DNA of 64,000 nucleotides, taken from NCBI RefSeq assembly GCF_000016645.1, contig NC_009441.1, forward strand, positions 3,472,001 to 3,536,000, written 5' to 3'. Shown here piece by piece: positions 18,123 to 25,041 of the stretch. Each line of letters begins with the position of its first letter. Position 1 is the stretch's first letter. This stretch comes from Flavobacterium johnsoniae UW101 (GTDB taxonomy: Bacteria > Bacteroidota > Bacteroidia > Flavobacteriales > Flavobacteriaceae). A model generated the notes under the pieces. The model was not told the origin of the DNA. It ran no database searches and worked only from the letters and a program-made list of their open reading frames with translations. Position numbers and translations under genes: made by a program.

Positions 18123-18710
18123 TTAGCTTTTTATCCAATTAATTACTTCTGGCTCTGTTACTAGAGTTCTAGGTTTGATTACTTTAACCAATTCACCTTT
18201 TTCATTAATCAGGTATTTTTGAAAATTCCATTCAACTTCAGAATCCTGTAAACCGTTTTTAGATTTTTGAGTCAGGAATTTGTAAACATCGCACATATCA
18301 TCTCCTTTTACAGAAACTTTGTTCATCATAGGAAAAGTTACACCGTAATTCTGCTGGCAGAAAGTTTCAATTTCTTTGTTTGTTCCAGGCTCTTGCGATG
18401 CGAAGTTGTTTGCAGGAAAACCAACAATTACAAATCCTTTATCTTTGTATTCTTTATAAACAGCTTCAAGATCTTTGTATTGAGGCGTTAAACCGCATTT
18501 TGATGCTGTATTTACAATTAAGATTTTTTTGCCTTTTAAAGACGCAAAATCAAAAGTGTCTCCTGATAAATCTTCTACTTTAAACTGGTAAATTGTTTCT
18601 TTTGCCATAGCCTTATCTGATTTAGATAATTTATTCTTGCTTGTTTGAGCCTCAGCTTGTGCACTTATAAAAAAAATGGCACTGCAAGCTATAAATAGTA
18701 TTTTTTTCAT
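18123..18710 (-). CDS. Exported glutathione peroxidase family protein
   Basis: The 195-residue protein is a thiol peroxidase of the GPx family that would reduce peroxides. A signal peptide (about residues 1-22) suggests a periplasmic location. The catalytic cysteine is Cys72 in NTASKCGLTPQY, and the conserved WN pair occurs in EVEWNFQKYL. The usual FPCNQF motif, which carries a resolving cysteine in many bacterial members, reads FPANNF, so this cysteine is missing and the reductant may differ. Single gene, with a strong shared terminator. Confidence 0.88.
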   Translation of the reverse strand: MKKILFIACSAIFFISAQAEAQTSKNKLSKSDKAMAKETIYQFKVEDLSGDTFDFASLKGKKILIVNTASKCGLTPQYKDLEAVYKEYKDKGFVIVGFPANNFASQEPGTNKEIETFCQQNYGVTFPMMNKVSVKGDDMCDVYKFLTQKSKNGLQDSEVEWNFQKYLINEKGELVKVIKPRTLVTEPEVINWIKS

Positions 18711-18801
18711 TGTATAATTTTTTATAAAATTAATTAAAAAGTATTTCAGGCGTATGATTTTGAAGTCTTTATTTTTATTAATAATAAGTTAAATAAAAAT
18801 T

Positions 18802-18832
18802 GAAGCCTGGCGTTAATCAGACGCCAGGCTTC
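18802..18832 (-). terminator. 12-bp hairpin followed by T-rich tract on the reverse strand
   Basis: Arms 18,802-18,813 and 18,821-18,832 (core AAGCCTGGCGT) pair perfectly around seven bases. On the reverse strand it is followed by AATTTTTATTT, which fits an intrinsic terminator. On the forward strand it is followed by six C residues. It would end a short reverse transcript starting near 19,190. Confidence 0.6.
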
Positions 18833-19059
18833 CCCCCATACAAACAAATCAAACCATGAATTAATGATTGTTACCTTTATATATTGTAAATTATAGTTGA
18901 TGCCCCGGTTATATTGAAAATCATTTTCTTTTATTTAAATCACACTTATTCAATTTATTTATGGCGTGTATGTGTGGAAAATTTCTTCTTTGGAAAATGT
19001 GTAATTTATTATAATTTTCAGTTGGAAGTCCGAGGACATCAACTATTCAATATCTTTTT

Positions 19060-19188
19060 CTAAAATTTCAAATGCAATGCAACCTTCTTTGTGATTTCGT
19101 TTTTAAAATCACTATTGCTAAAATTAATTAATGATAAAACGGCTGTTAAACCAACAATTAATATTTTCAAATTTTCTATCCTGATCAT
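19060..19188 (-). CDS. Possible 42-residue hydrophobic peptide
   Basis: A short frame starts with ATG at 19,186-19,188 and encodes a peptide with a hydrophobic stretch (ILIVGLTAVLSLI) flanked by charged residues. It looks like a single membrane segment or signal peptide. It lies divergent from the ECF sigma factor gene, and a terminator-like hairpin lies about 230 bases downstream. No family is recognised, and chance cannot be excluded in such AT-rich DNA. Confidence 0.3.
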   Translation of the reverse strand: MIRIENLKILIVGLTAVLSLINFSNSDFKNEITKKVALHLKF

Positions 19189-19446
19189 AAATACTTTTTT
19201 AAGAAATTCGAGAACGTTTTAATTATCATTTTCATTTCTAAGGTTATATACGTAAGAGGTTTGCTTTTGGATTTAAAAAAAGTAAAAAAAATTGCACTTT
19301 TTTTTACTTTTTTTTCTCAAGCCTTAATTTTCCTAAGTTTTTGGCTACTAAAAAAATAGTATTTTTCACAAAAAAATGAATTATCTTTATCTCAGGTTAT
19401 AAAAATATGTTCGATAAATTTTTGTTTAAGCTTTAAATCCAAATCT

Positions 19447-19977
19447 ATGAGTCAAGAAGAATTGTTAGTATTAATTTACAAAAAAGACGAAAGAGCTTTT
19501 ACCCATTTGTACGATATGTACTCTAAAAGTTTATTCTCAGTTATTAATGTTCTAATAAAAAATCGTGAAGAAGCCGAAGATGTTTTGCAGGAAGTTTTTG
19601 TAAAAATCTGGAAAAACATCGATTCATATAATGAAAGCAAGGGCCGATTTTACACCTGGATCCTTAATATAGCTAGGAATACGTCTATTGACAAGCTGAG
19701 ATCTAAAAATTTTAATAACAGCCAAAAAAACCTTTCCTCAGATAATTTCGTAAATCTGTTAGATGACAGTAATAAATTAACTAATCGAATTGATACAATT
19801 GGTATTCAGGAGTTCGTAAAAAAACTGAAACCAAAATGTATCGAAATAATTGATTTGTTATTTTTTAAAGGATATACTCAGCAAGAAGCTTCAGAAGAAT
19901 TGGCACTGCCACTGGGAACTATCAAAACTCAAAACAGAAACTGTATTAACGATTTAAGAAATTATCTAAAAATATAA
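19447..19977 (+). CDS. ECF-type RNA polymerase sigma factor
   Basis: The 176-residue protein has the two domains of group 4 sigma factors. Region 2 covers about 10-80 (EEAEDVLQEVFVKIWKNI). Region 4 covers about 118-172 (LLFFKGYTQQEASEELALPLGTIKTQ). It directs polymerase to a small stress regulon. Its stop shares one base with the start of the anti-sigma gene, so the pair is coupled, as usual for SigK/RskA-like modules. Its own promoter is probably within the AT-rich 250 bases upstream. Confidence 0.92.
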   Translation: MSQEELLVLIYKKDERAFTHLYDMYSKSLFSVINVLIKNREEAEDVLQEVFVKIWKNIDSYNESKGRFYTWILNIARNTSIDKLRSKNFNNSQKNLSSDNFVNLLDDSNKLTNRIDTIGIQEFVKKLKPKCIEIIDLLFFKGYTQQEASEELALPLGTIKTQNRNCINDLRNYLKI

Positions 19978-20765
19978 TGGAAGCACAAGAATATATTGAA
20001 TCAGGAATTCTAGAACTTTATGTTTACGGTTTATTAACCGAAAAGGAGAATCTGGAAATAGCCGAACTGGCTAAGAATAATAAAGATGTAGATCAGGAAA
20101 TTATTGCGATAGAAAAAGCCATTGTAGCTTTATCATCCAGCTTTGCTCCTTTCCACTCTGTTGAAAATTTTGAAAAAATTAAAGCGCGTTTAGAACTTAA
20201 ACATGGCAAAGTAGTTGAGTTGAAACCAACGTCAAACTGGACACAATATGTGGGCTGGGCAGCTGCGGTGTTATTACTGTTAGGTTTTGGATACCAGACT
20301 TTAGAACTGACAAAAACAAAACAAGCTATTTCTACAGTTGGAAGTGAGAAAAATAAAATTCAAAGAGAATACGCGTTCTTAGATCAGCAGAATAAGCAGA
20401 CTGAGAAAAACCTAAGTATCGTTAGAGATATTAAAAATACTGGCGTAACACTTGGTGGTCAGGCGGTTTCTCCAACATCTTTTGCAAAAGTGTACTGGAA
20501 CAAGCAGACAAAAACAACTTATATTGATGCTGCGGGTTTACCAACACCGCCAAAAGGAATGGTTTATCAGGTTTGGTCTTTAAAGCTTAGTCCGGTTCTT
20601 ACGCCAACAAGTATTGGTTTATTGGATAATTTTGAAGGAAATTCTCAAAAAATCTTTGCTGTAAGCCAGACAGATTCTGCAGAAGCTTTCGGGATTACTT
20701 TAGAACCTGCAGGCGGAAGTCCAACGCCTACAATGGAACAATTATACACTTTAGGAAAAGTTTAA
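19977..20765 (+). CDS. Anti-sigma factor, RskA type
   Basis: The 262-residue protein has an N-terminal cytoplasmic domain (about 1-85) that would bind the sigma factor. One membrane segment follows (about 91-107, WAAAVLLLLGFGY), then a short coiled coil, then a periplasmic RskA domain (about 155-260). That domain contains FAKVYWNKQTKTTYIDAAG and GMVYQVW, typical of this family. It is translationally coupled to the sigma gene. The signal it responds to is unknown. Confidence 0.9.
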   Translation: MEAQEYIESGILELYVYGLLTEKENLEIAELAKNNKDVDQEIIAIEKAIVALSSSFAPFHSVENFEKIKARLELKHGKVVELKPTSNWTQYVGWAAAVLLLLGFGYQTLELTKTKQAISTVGSEKNKIQREYAFLDQQNKQTEKNLSIVRDIKNTGVTLGGQAVSPTSFAKVYWNKQTKTTYIDAAGLPTPPKGMVYQVWSLKLSPVLTPTSIGLLDNFEGNSQKIFAVSQTDSAEAFGITLEPAGGSPTPTMEQLYTLGKV

Positions 20766-20788
20766 AAACGAACTTAATTATAAAATTT

Positions 20789-20820
20789 AAGCGCATATTA
20801 ATTAATTTTAATATGTGCTT
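20789..20820 (+). terminator. Terminator after the sigma/anti-sigma operon
   Basis: A 13-bp stem (20,789-20,801 with 20,808-20,820; core GCGCATATTAA) with one G-T pair and a six-base loop is followed by a run of T. Confidence 0.75.
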
Positions 20821-20890
20821 TTTTTATAAACCAAAAATCATAATTATGAACGGAACTTTACTTTTAAGAATAGCCAAGGCCATTATTCTG

Positions 20891-21871
20891 TTACCCATTA
20901 AATTCCATTTGCTTTCTAAAAAATTGCACTAAATAATCTTCCATCTCTCTTTTACATTCCGGCCAGTTTTGCTGCCATACTATTAATTTTCCCAGCATAT
21001 CTATATCCCAGCATTCTGGATTAATAAACTTAAATAAAGCTTTTCCTTTTTCAGTAAAATCATAATGTTTGTTATCTTCTGTACCATTTCCATTATCTTC
21101 TATTAATCCGGCGTCAATTAAGTTTTGAACTATAGTATCTGAATAAAAACTTGAGGCTTCTGGATATAAACCTGTACCTTTCCAATAGTATATCATATCA
21201 AACATATCATCGAAGCTGAAATCAGATTTATTTTTTAGTGCGTAGAAAATCTGAAAAACATATTTGGTAAAAACAAAATCACTATTCAAAATGCCGGCTT
21301 TTTGTAAAGCTGGTTTAAATAGAACACAAGAGTTAAAATTAAAATTATATTCAAAAAAGCGTTTGGCAGTATAAAATCTTACACTATCCTGAAAAAAATC
21401 ATCAGTTACAGCGACCGGATTTTTCATAGAAAGCTTAATTTTTTCTCTATCAAAACTTTCAGCACTGCAATATAAACAAGGTTTATCTGCTTTACCAAGA
21501 GTTTGGTTTATAAGTATTTCAAATGCAATTGCATCAACTTGACACAAATATGGAGACATGAAAATAATCTTTTCTGCTGATTTAAGAATCGCTGTATTGC
21601 TGTAATCTGTTTTTACAACTTCCATATTTTCAAGATGCCATACATATCCAATATCTTCTTTATAATTTTTCCATGAAGGTTCAGTAATATAAGGAAAGTC
21701 TAAAAGATCAGTATTAGCAGGATAATTAAACTTATATAAAACCTGTCCAGAATAATTTTCTAAAAAATATATGGAATGCGAAGGCCAGATTTTTTCAACT
21801 TCATTTTTAAAAAAATTAAAAAATTTTTCACCTTCAACTACAATTACTAAAATAGGTTTTTGAGTATTCAT
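20891..21871 (-). CDS. Uncharacterised protein resembling a degenerate type IA topoisomerase
   Basis: I do not recognise a firm family for this 326-residue protein. Its layout recalls DNA topoisomerase I. The N-terminus ILVIVVEGEKF resembles the first Toprim strand. AEKIIFMSPYLCQVDAIAFEIL (about 95-116) aligns by eye with the DPDREGE strand-helix but lacks the acidic residues. The C-terminal half has a winged-helix-like stretch (LYPEASSFYSDTIVQNLIDA) and HYDFTEKGKALFKFI. If real, the metal site is lost and the enzyme would be inactive. Its start and promoter lie in a 122-bp repeat duplicated at 22,708-22,829. Confidence 0.4.
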   Translation of the reverse strand: MNTQKPILVIVVEGEKFFNFFKNEVEKIWPSHSIYFLENYSGQVLYKFNYPANTDLLDFPYITEPSWKNYKEDIGYVWHLENMEVVKTDYSNTAILKSAEKIIFMSPYLCQVDAIAFEILINQTLGKADKPCLYCSAESFDREKIKLSMKNPVAVTDDFFQDSVRFYTAKRFFEYNFNFNSCVLFKPALQKAGILNSDFVFTKYVFQIFYALKNKSDFSFDDMFDMIYYWKGTGLYPEASSFYSDTIVQNLIDAGLIEDNGNGTEDNKHYDFTEKGKALFKFINPECWDIDMLGKLIVWQQNWPECKREMEDYLVQFFRKQMEFNG

Positions 21872-21935
21872 TGATAAACTTACATTGGTTTAATACTTTG
21901 CAAAAGTAAACAAAATATAAGTTTTTTCCTTCTTT
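21814..21935. repeat. 122-bp direct repeat, copy A
   Basis: This copy covers the first codons, start and promoter of the topoisomerase-like gene. It differs from copy B (22,708-22,829) at two positions that I can see. The two copies are 894 bases apart and flank the gene at 21,945-22,700. Confidence 0.9.
21901..21908 (-). promoter_or_regulatory. TACTTTTG -7 box, also present in copy B at 22,795-22,802
   Basis: A perfect TAnnTTTG box on the reverse strand lies 30 bases before the start of the topoisomerase-like gene. The identical box in repeat copy B would drive the truncated copy and the gene behind it. Confidence 0.45.
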
Positions 21936-21944
21936 ATATTAAAC

Positions 21945-22700
21945 CTATTGGATAAAATAGGGTACATTCCCTTTAAATCCTTTTTGAAGTACTTCGTTTG
22001 GTGATGATAAGAATTGATTCGTTTTCCAATTTAATGATCCTAAAAATTGATTTAATAATTTTATTGATTCTGTATTATTATAAATGAATGAAGTTTCGAA
22101 AAAAAAATCACGAGGAATCGATTTTTCTTCATAGGAATCATAAAACATATCACCACCTTTTAAAGTTATATCTGCATAATATTGCAAAGGAAAAGTTTCA
22201 AGAAGTTTGTAAATTGATTCGGATAACCATTTATTAAATATTCGTTTATGCGGAATTAAATTTTGTGTAAAAACTATTAAGTTTATTAAGCACTTAGTTG
22301 TAAAAGAAGGCATGTACTTTTTATCTGTATACTGTTCTAATAAAAAACTCAAGATAGCTAGATTTACTTCTATTGGAGTTTTTGAATTTTCAATTTCTGG
22401 TGCATAGTGAAAGTAAAAACTTTTTAAATATACTGGATCAATTACACTGGCCCATAATGCATTAATAACTGGAACAAAAATTTCTGATCTTTTATCTGAA
22501 TTAAGATACCAATAATTCCATTCACTTAATGAAGCAGCTAATGAAATACAGCCTTTATAACTAATTTTTGAAATTTGTTCTTCTAAGTAGCAATTTGTTA
22601 CAAGTAAATGGATATATCTATTAAAATTTTCTTCATTCCAATCAATATCTAATCTATCTATTCTAGCTTCTCTGATTATTTCTGGTATAATAAGATTCAT
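21945..22700 (-). CDS. Uncharacterised 251-residue protein
   Basis: I do not recognise this soluble protein. It is predicted to be mostly helical, rich in aromatic residues and without signal peptide, membrane segment or a catalytic motif. It lies between two copies of a 122-bp repeat. Its start comes two bases after the stop of a truncated copy of the topoisomerase-like gene, so its translation may be coupled to that remnant. This layout recalls accessory islands such as immunity gene clusters, but no toxin is near and no function should be assigned. Confidence 0.5.
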   Translation of the reverse strand: MNLIIPEIIREARIDRLDIDWNEENFNRYIHLLVTNCYLEEQISKISYKGCISLAASLSEWNYWYLNSDKRSEIFVPVINALWASVIDPVYLKSFYFHYAPEIENSKTPIEVNLAILSFLLEQYTDKKYMPSFTTKCLINLIVFTQNLIPHKRIFNKWLSESIYKLLETFPLQYYADITLKGGDMFYDSYEEKSIPRDFFFETSFIYNNTESIKLLNQFLGSLNWKTNQFLSSPNEVLQKGFKGNVPYFIQ

Positions 22701-22702
22701 TT

Positions 22703-22765
22703 TTAATAATTAAAAAATTTTTCACCTTGAACTACAATTACTAAAATAGGTTTTTGAGTATTCAT
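22703..22765 (-). pseudogene. 20-codon remnant of the topoisomerase-like gene
   Basis: Repeat copy B carries the first 17 codons of the topoisomerase-like gene (start at 22,763-22,765, MNTQKPILVIVV) with one change (Glu to Gln). It then diverges and hits a stop, two bases before the next gene. It is either a duplication scar or a leader peptide for the gene at 21,945-22,700. Confidence 0.7.
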
Positions 22766-22829
22766 TGATAAACTTACATTGGTTTAATACTTTGCAAAAG
22801 TAAATAAAATATAAGTTTTTTCCTTCTTT
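22708..22829. repeat. 122-bp direct repeat, copy B
   Basis: This is the second copy of the repeat at 21,814-21,935. It contains a promoter box and the 5' end of a truncated gene. The repeat ends in both directions without target-site marks that I can see. Confidence 0.9.
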
Positions 22830-22850
22830 TTAAAAAGTTTTAAATTAAAA

Positions 22851-23525
22851 TTATACGATTAACTTCAACTTATCATATAACGCTTTTTGTCCGTTTGCTG
22901 TTATCGATACAGCTCTGGAATTATCTATTCTTCTGATCCAGTCCATCTCAAACATTTTGTTTAAAAGTGCTGCCGCCAATGAACCCGATAAATGATGTTT
23001 TCGTTCACTCCAATCAAGACAGGGCTTTGCGAAAATTCTTTTTTGTTTTTTTAATGCTTCAAGATCTATTCCCAGATTGTTGAAAAAATTTTTCCCTTCT
23101 TCTGTCACTAAAAAAGCCTTATTATCTAATACAATATATTTTTTATCTATTAATTTCGCTGTAATTTCTACACCAATTTTTCCTGCTAAATGGTCATAAC
23201 AGGTTCTGCAATATTTAATTCCAGAATTATTATCCGTCACATTTTTTTGTCTTTCTTTGGGAACTAAATTTGCAATTCCTTCAATGACACCAGCAATTTC
23301 GGGATTTAATAACTTGTAGTATTTGTGTCTTCCCTGGCTTTCAACAGTCAGTAAGTCAGCATTTACTAGTTTAGATAAATGAATGCTGATATTTTGCGGT
23401 GATGTTTCAACAACATTAGCAAGTTCAATTGCCGTATACGCCCTATTATCTAATAGTGTCCATAAAATTACTGATCTCACCGGGTCACCTATTATTGTAC
23501 TTATTCTGCTAATTTCATTATTCAT
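22851..23525 (-). CDS. ArsR family transcriptional regulator
   Basis: This winged-helix regulator (about 224 residues from the ATG at 23,523-23,525; 23,534 is an alternative) has an N-terminal ArsR-type domain (about 5-85) with ELANVVETSPQNISIHLSKLVNADL. A second domain contains a CRTCYDHLAGKIG segment, and the C-terminus looks like another winged helix. Cys pairs in the middle (CxxC) could bind a metal or act as redox sensors. It is divergent from the hydrolase fusion gene and probably controls both, through an inverted repeat at 23,539-23,558. Confidence 0.82.
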   Translation of the reverse strand: MNNEISRISTIIGDPVRSVILWTLLDNRAYTAIELANVVETSPQNISIHLSKLVNADLLTVESQGRHKYYKLLNPEIAGVIEGIANLVPKERQKNVTDNNSGIKYCRTCYDHLAGKIGVEITAKLIDKKYIVLDNKAFLVTEEGKNFFNNLGIDLEALKKQKRIFAKPCLDWSERKHHLSGSLAAALLNKMFEMDWIRRIDNSRAVSITANGQKALYDKLKLIV

Positions 23526-23538
23526 ACCCTGCAATCAT

Positions 23539-23558
23539 AGTTAAGTTTCTATTTAACT
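23539..23558. promoter_or_regulatory. Candidate ArsR operator between divergent genes
   Basis: The inverted repeat AGTTAA-N8-TTAACT lies between the ArsR start and a reverse TAACTTTG box at 23,561-23,568. It would overlap the expected ArsR transcript start. A forward TATTTTTG box for the hydrolase is at 23,578-23,585. This fits autoregulation and control of the hydrolase, but is inferred. Confidence 0.45.
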
Positions 23559-23598
23559 GTCAAAGTTATTCCAATTTTATTTTTGTAAAAAAAATACA

Positions 23599-24984
23599 AT
23601 GAAAAAAAATACTATTCTGCATGTGTTTATGTTTTTAACTTCATTAATAAATGCTCAAAACAACACTAAAATTTTAAATTCAAAAAACTCAGATTCAATG
23701 GAAATTTTAAAAATTCAAAGCCATATTCCCGAACTCAAAATTGCAATTAACCATATAATTCCACAAAAGACTTCTAATGATTATCCTGTTCTTTTTCTTC
23801 ATGGATCATCATTTCCTGCTGAACTTTCATTTGGTTTTAAAATGAATAATTCTTCCTGGATGCAAAATTTATCTGAAAATGGATATAATGTTTATGCATT
23901 AGATTTTTTAGGTTATGGAAATTCTGACCGATATCCAGAAATGAAAAGTCCGTCAAACAAGATTGTTGGAAGAGCTGCTGAAGTTTCTTTGGACGTAGAA
24001 AAAGCAGTAGATTTTATTTTAAAAGAAACTGGTAAATCTAAGATTTACTTAATTGGCCATTCTTGGGGAGGTTCTGTTGCTGCTTTATACGCATCTAAAA
24101 TTCCTGATAACGTAGAAAAATTAGTTCTGTTTGCTGCAATAACAGCTAGAAATGAAAATACAGAATTTGAAAAAATATCAAATTCATTCGAAGAAATGAC
24201 TCCGCAACAGCGTATAAGTGCTATGAAGAGTTTAACACCAGTAAACAGAGAATGTCAATTAGAACCGGAAATATTTGAATCTTGGGGAGAAATTTGGAAA
24301 AAAAGCGATCCTTTGACTTTGAAATCTGAAAATGTGACTGTTCGATTCCCTTCTGGGCCTTCAGCTGACGTTCAGGATTTATTACATAACAACTCATATT
24401 ATGATCCAAAAAAAATCACTGTAAAAACAATGATTATAAGAGGTGAATGGGATAAATACCCTGATAATAATGATGCTGAAGGCTTGTTTGTTTCATTGGA
24501 AAATGCGGCATCTAAAAAATATGTTGTTATTCAAAAAGGAACACATGTTATGCATTTAGAAAAAAGCAGAAATGATTTGTACAACGAAACTTTAAGTTTC
24601 CTAAAAGACAATAAAAATACTTTGGAGGATAAAGAACACGATATTGCTGTAATTTTTGAGGTCATTCCAAATACTGCTTACAAACAAAACTATCTTGATA
24701 TTGCATTAAGTCTTAAACCTGAATTAGAAAAAATAGAAGGCTTTATTTCTATCGAAAGATTTCAAAGTATTTCTAATCCCGAAAAAATACTATCATTGTC
24801 TTTTTGGAAAAATGAAAAAGCTATTGAAAAATGGCGCAATCTGGAAAGTCATAGAAATGCACAATCAAATGGCAGAGATTTTATATTTAAAGACTATCAT
24901 CTGCGAATAGCTAATGTGGTGAGAGACTATGGAATGTTTGACCGCAACGAAACTCCTAATGATAGTAAAAGAGTAAATAAGTAA
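23599..24984 (+). CDS. Exported alpha/beta hydrolase fused to an antibiotic-biosynthesis-monooxygenase-like domain
   Basis: The 461-residue protein has a signal peptide (1-20) and an alpha/beta hydrolase domain (about 45-335). The nucleophile elbow GHSWGG has Ser155, an oxyanion strand LFLHGSS lies near 66-72, and the catalytic His is in GTHVMHLE near 317. The last 110 residues read as a ferredoxin-like ABM domain (IEGFISIERFQS, LSFWKNEKAIEKW), a family of small monooxygenases. The fusion is unusual. Divergent ArsR regulation is likely. Substrate unknown. Confidence 0.75.
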   Translation: MKKNTILHVFMFLTSLINAQNNTKILNSKNSDSMEILKIQSHIPELKIAINHIIPQKTSNDYPVLFLHGSSFPAELSFGFKMNNSSWMQNLSENGYNVYALDFLGYGNSDRYPEMKSPSNKIVGRAAEVSLDVEKAVDFILKETGKSKIYLIGHSWGGSVAALYASKIPDNVEKLVLFAAITARNENTEFEKISNSFEEMTPQQRISAMKSLTPVNRECQLEPEIFESWGEIWKKSDPLTLKSENVTVRFPSGPSADVQDLLHNNSYYDPKKITVKTMIIRGEWDKYPDNNDAEGLFVSLENAASKKYVVIQKGTHVMHLEKSRNDLYNETLSFLKDNKNTLEDKEHDIAVIFEVIPNTAYKQNYLDIALSLKPELEKIEGFISIERFQSISNPEKILSLSFWKNEKAIEKWRNLESHRNAQSNGRDFIFKDYHLRIANVVRDYGMFDRNETPNDSKRVNK

Positions 24985-24988
24985 AATA

Positions 24989-25022
24989 AAAAAAGGTTCA
25001 ACTTAATTGTTGAACCTTTTTT
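24989..25022. terminator. Bidirectional terminator between hydrolase fusion and ccsBA
   Basis: A 14-bp stem (24,989-25,002 with 25,009-25,022; core AAGGTTCAAC) with a six-base loop has A and T tracts on its sides and lies between convergent genes. Confidence 0.85.
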
Positions 25023-25041
25023 ATTTATCTAAAGTCGAATA

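Larger units (their letters stand above)
18711..19446. other. Gene-poor 736-bp region between GPx and the sigma factor
   Basis: The region holds a short reverse-strand frame (19,060-19,188), a possible 15-codon reverse frame at 18,877-18,924, and a terminator-like hairpin at 18,802-18,832. It also contains the AT-rich promoter area of the sigma factor with a GATAAATTTT box near 19,413. No longer gene is visible. Confidence 0.55.

Noticed and set aside
18877..18924. 15-codon reverse frame near the hairpin at 18,802
   Set aside because: The length is within chance expectation for this DNA.
20846..20932. 28-codon forward frame (MNGTLLLRIAK...) after the sigma operon terminator
   Set aside because: It runs into the antisense end of the next gene and lacks a promoter; it may be a remnant of a gene cut by the neighbouring rearrangement, but this cannot be supported.
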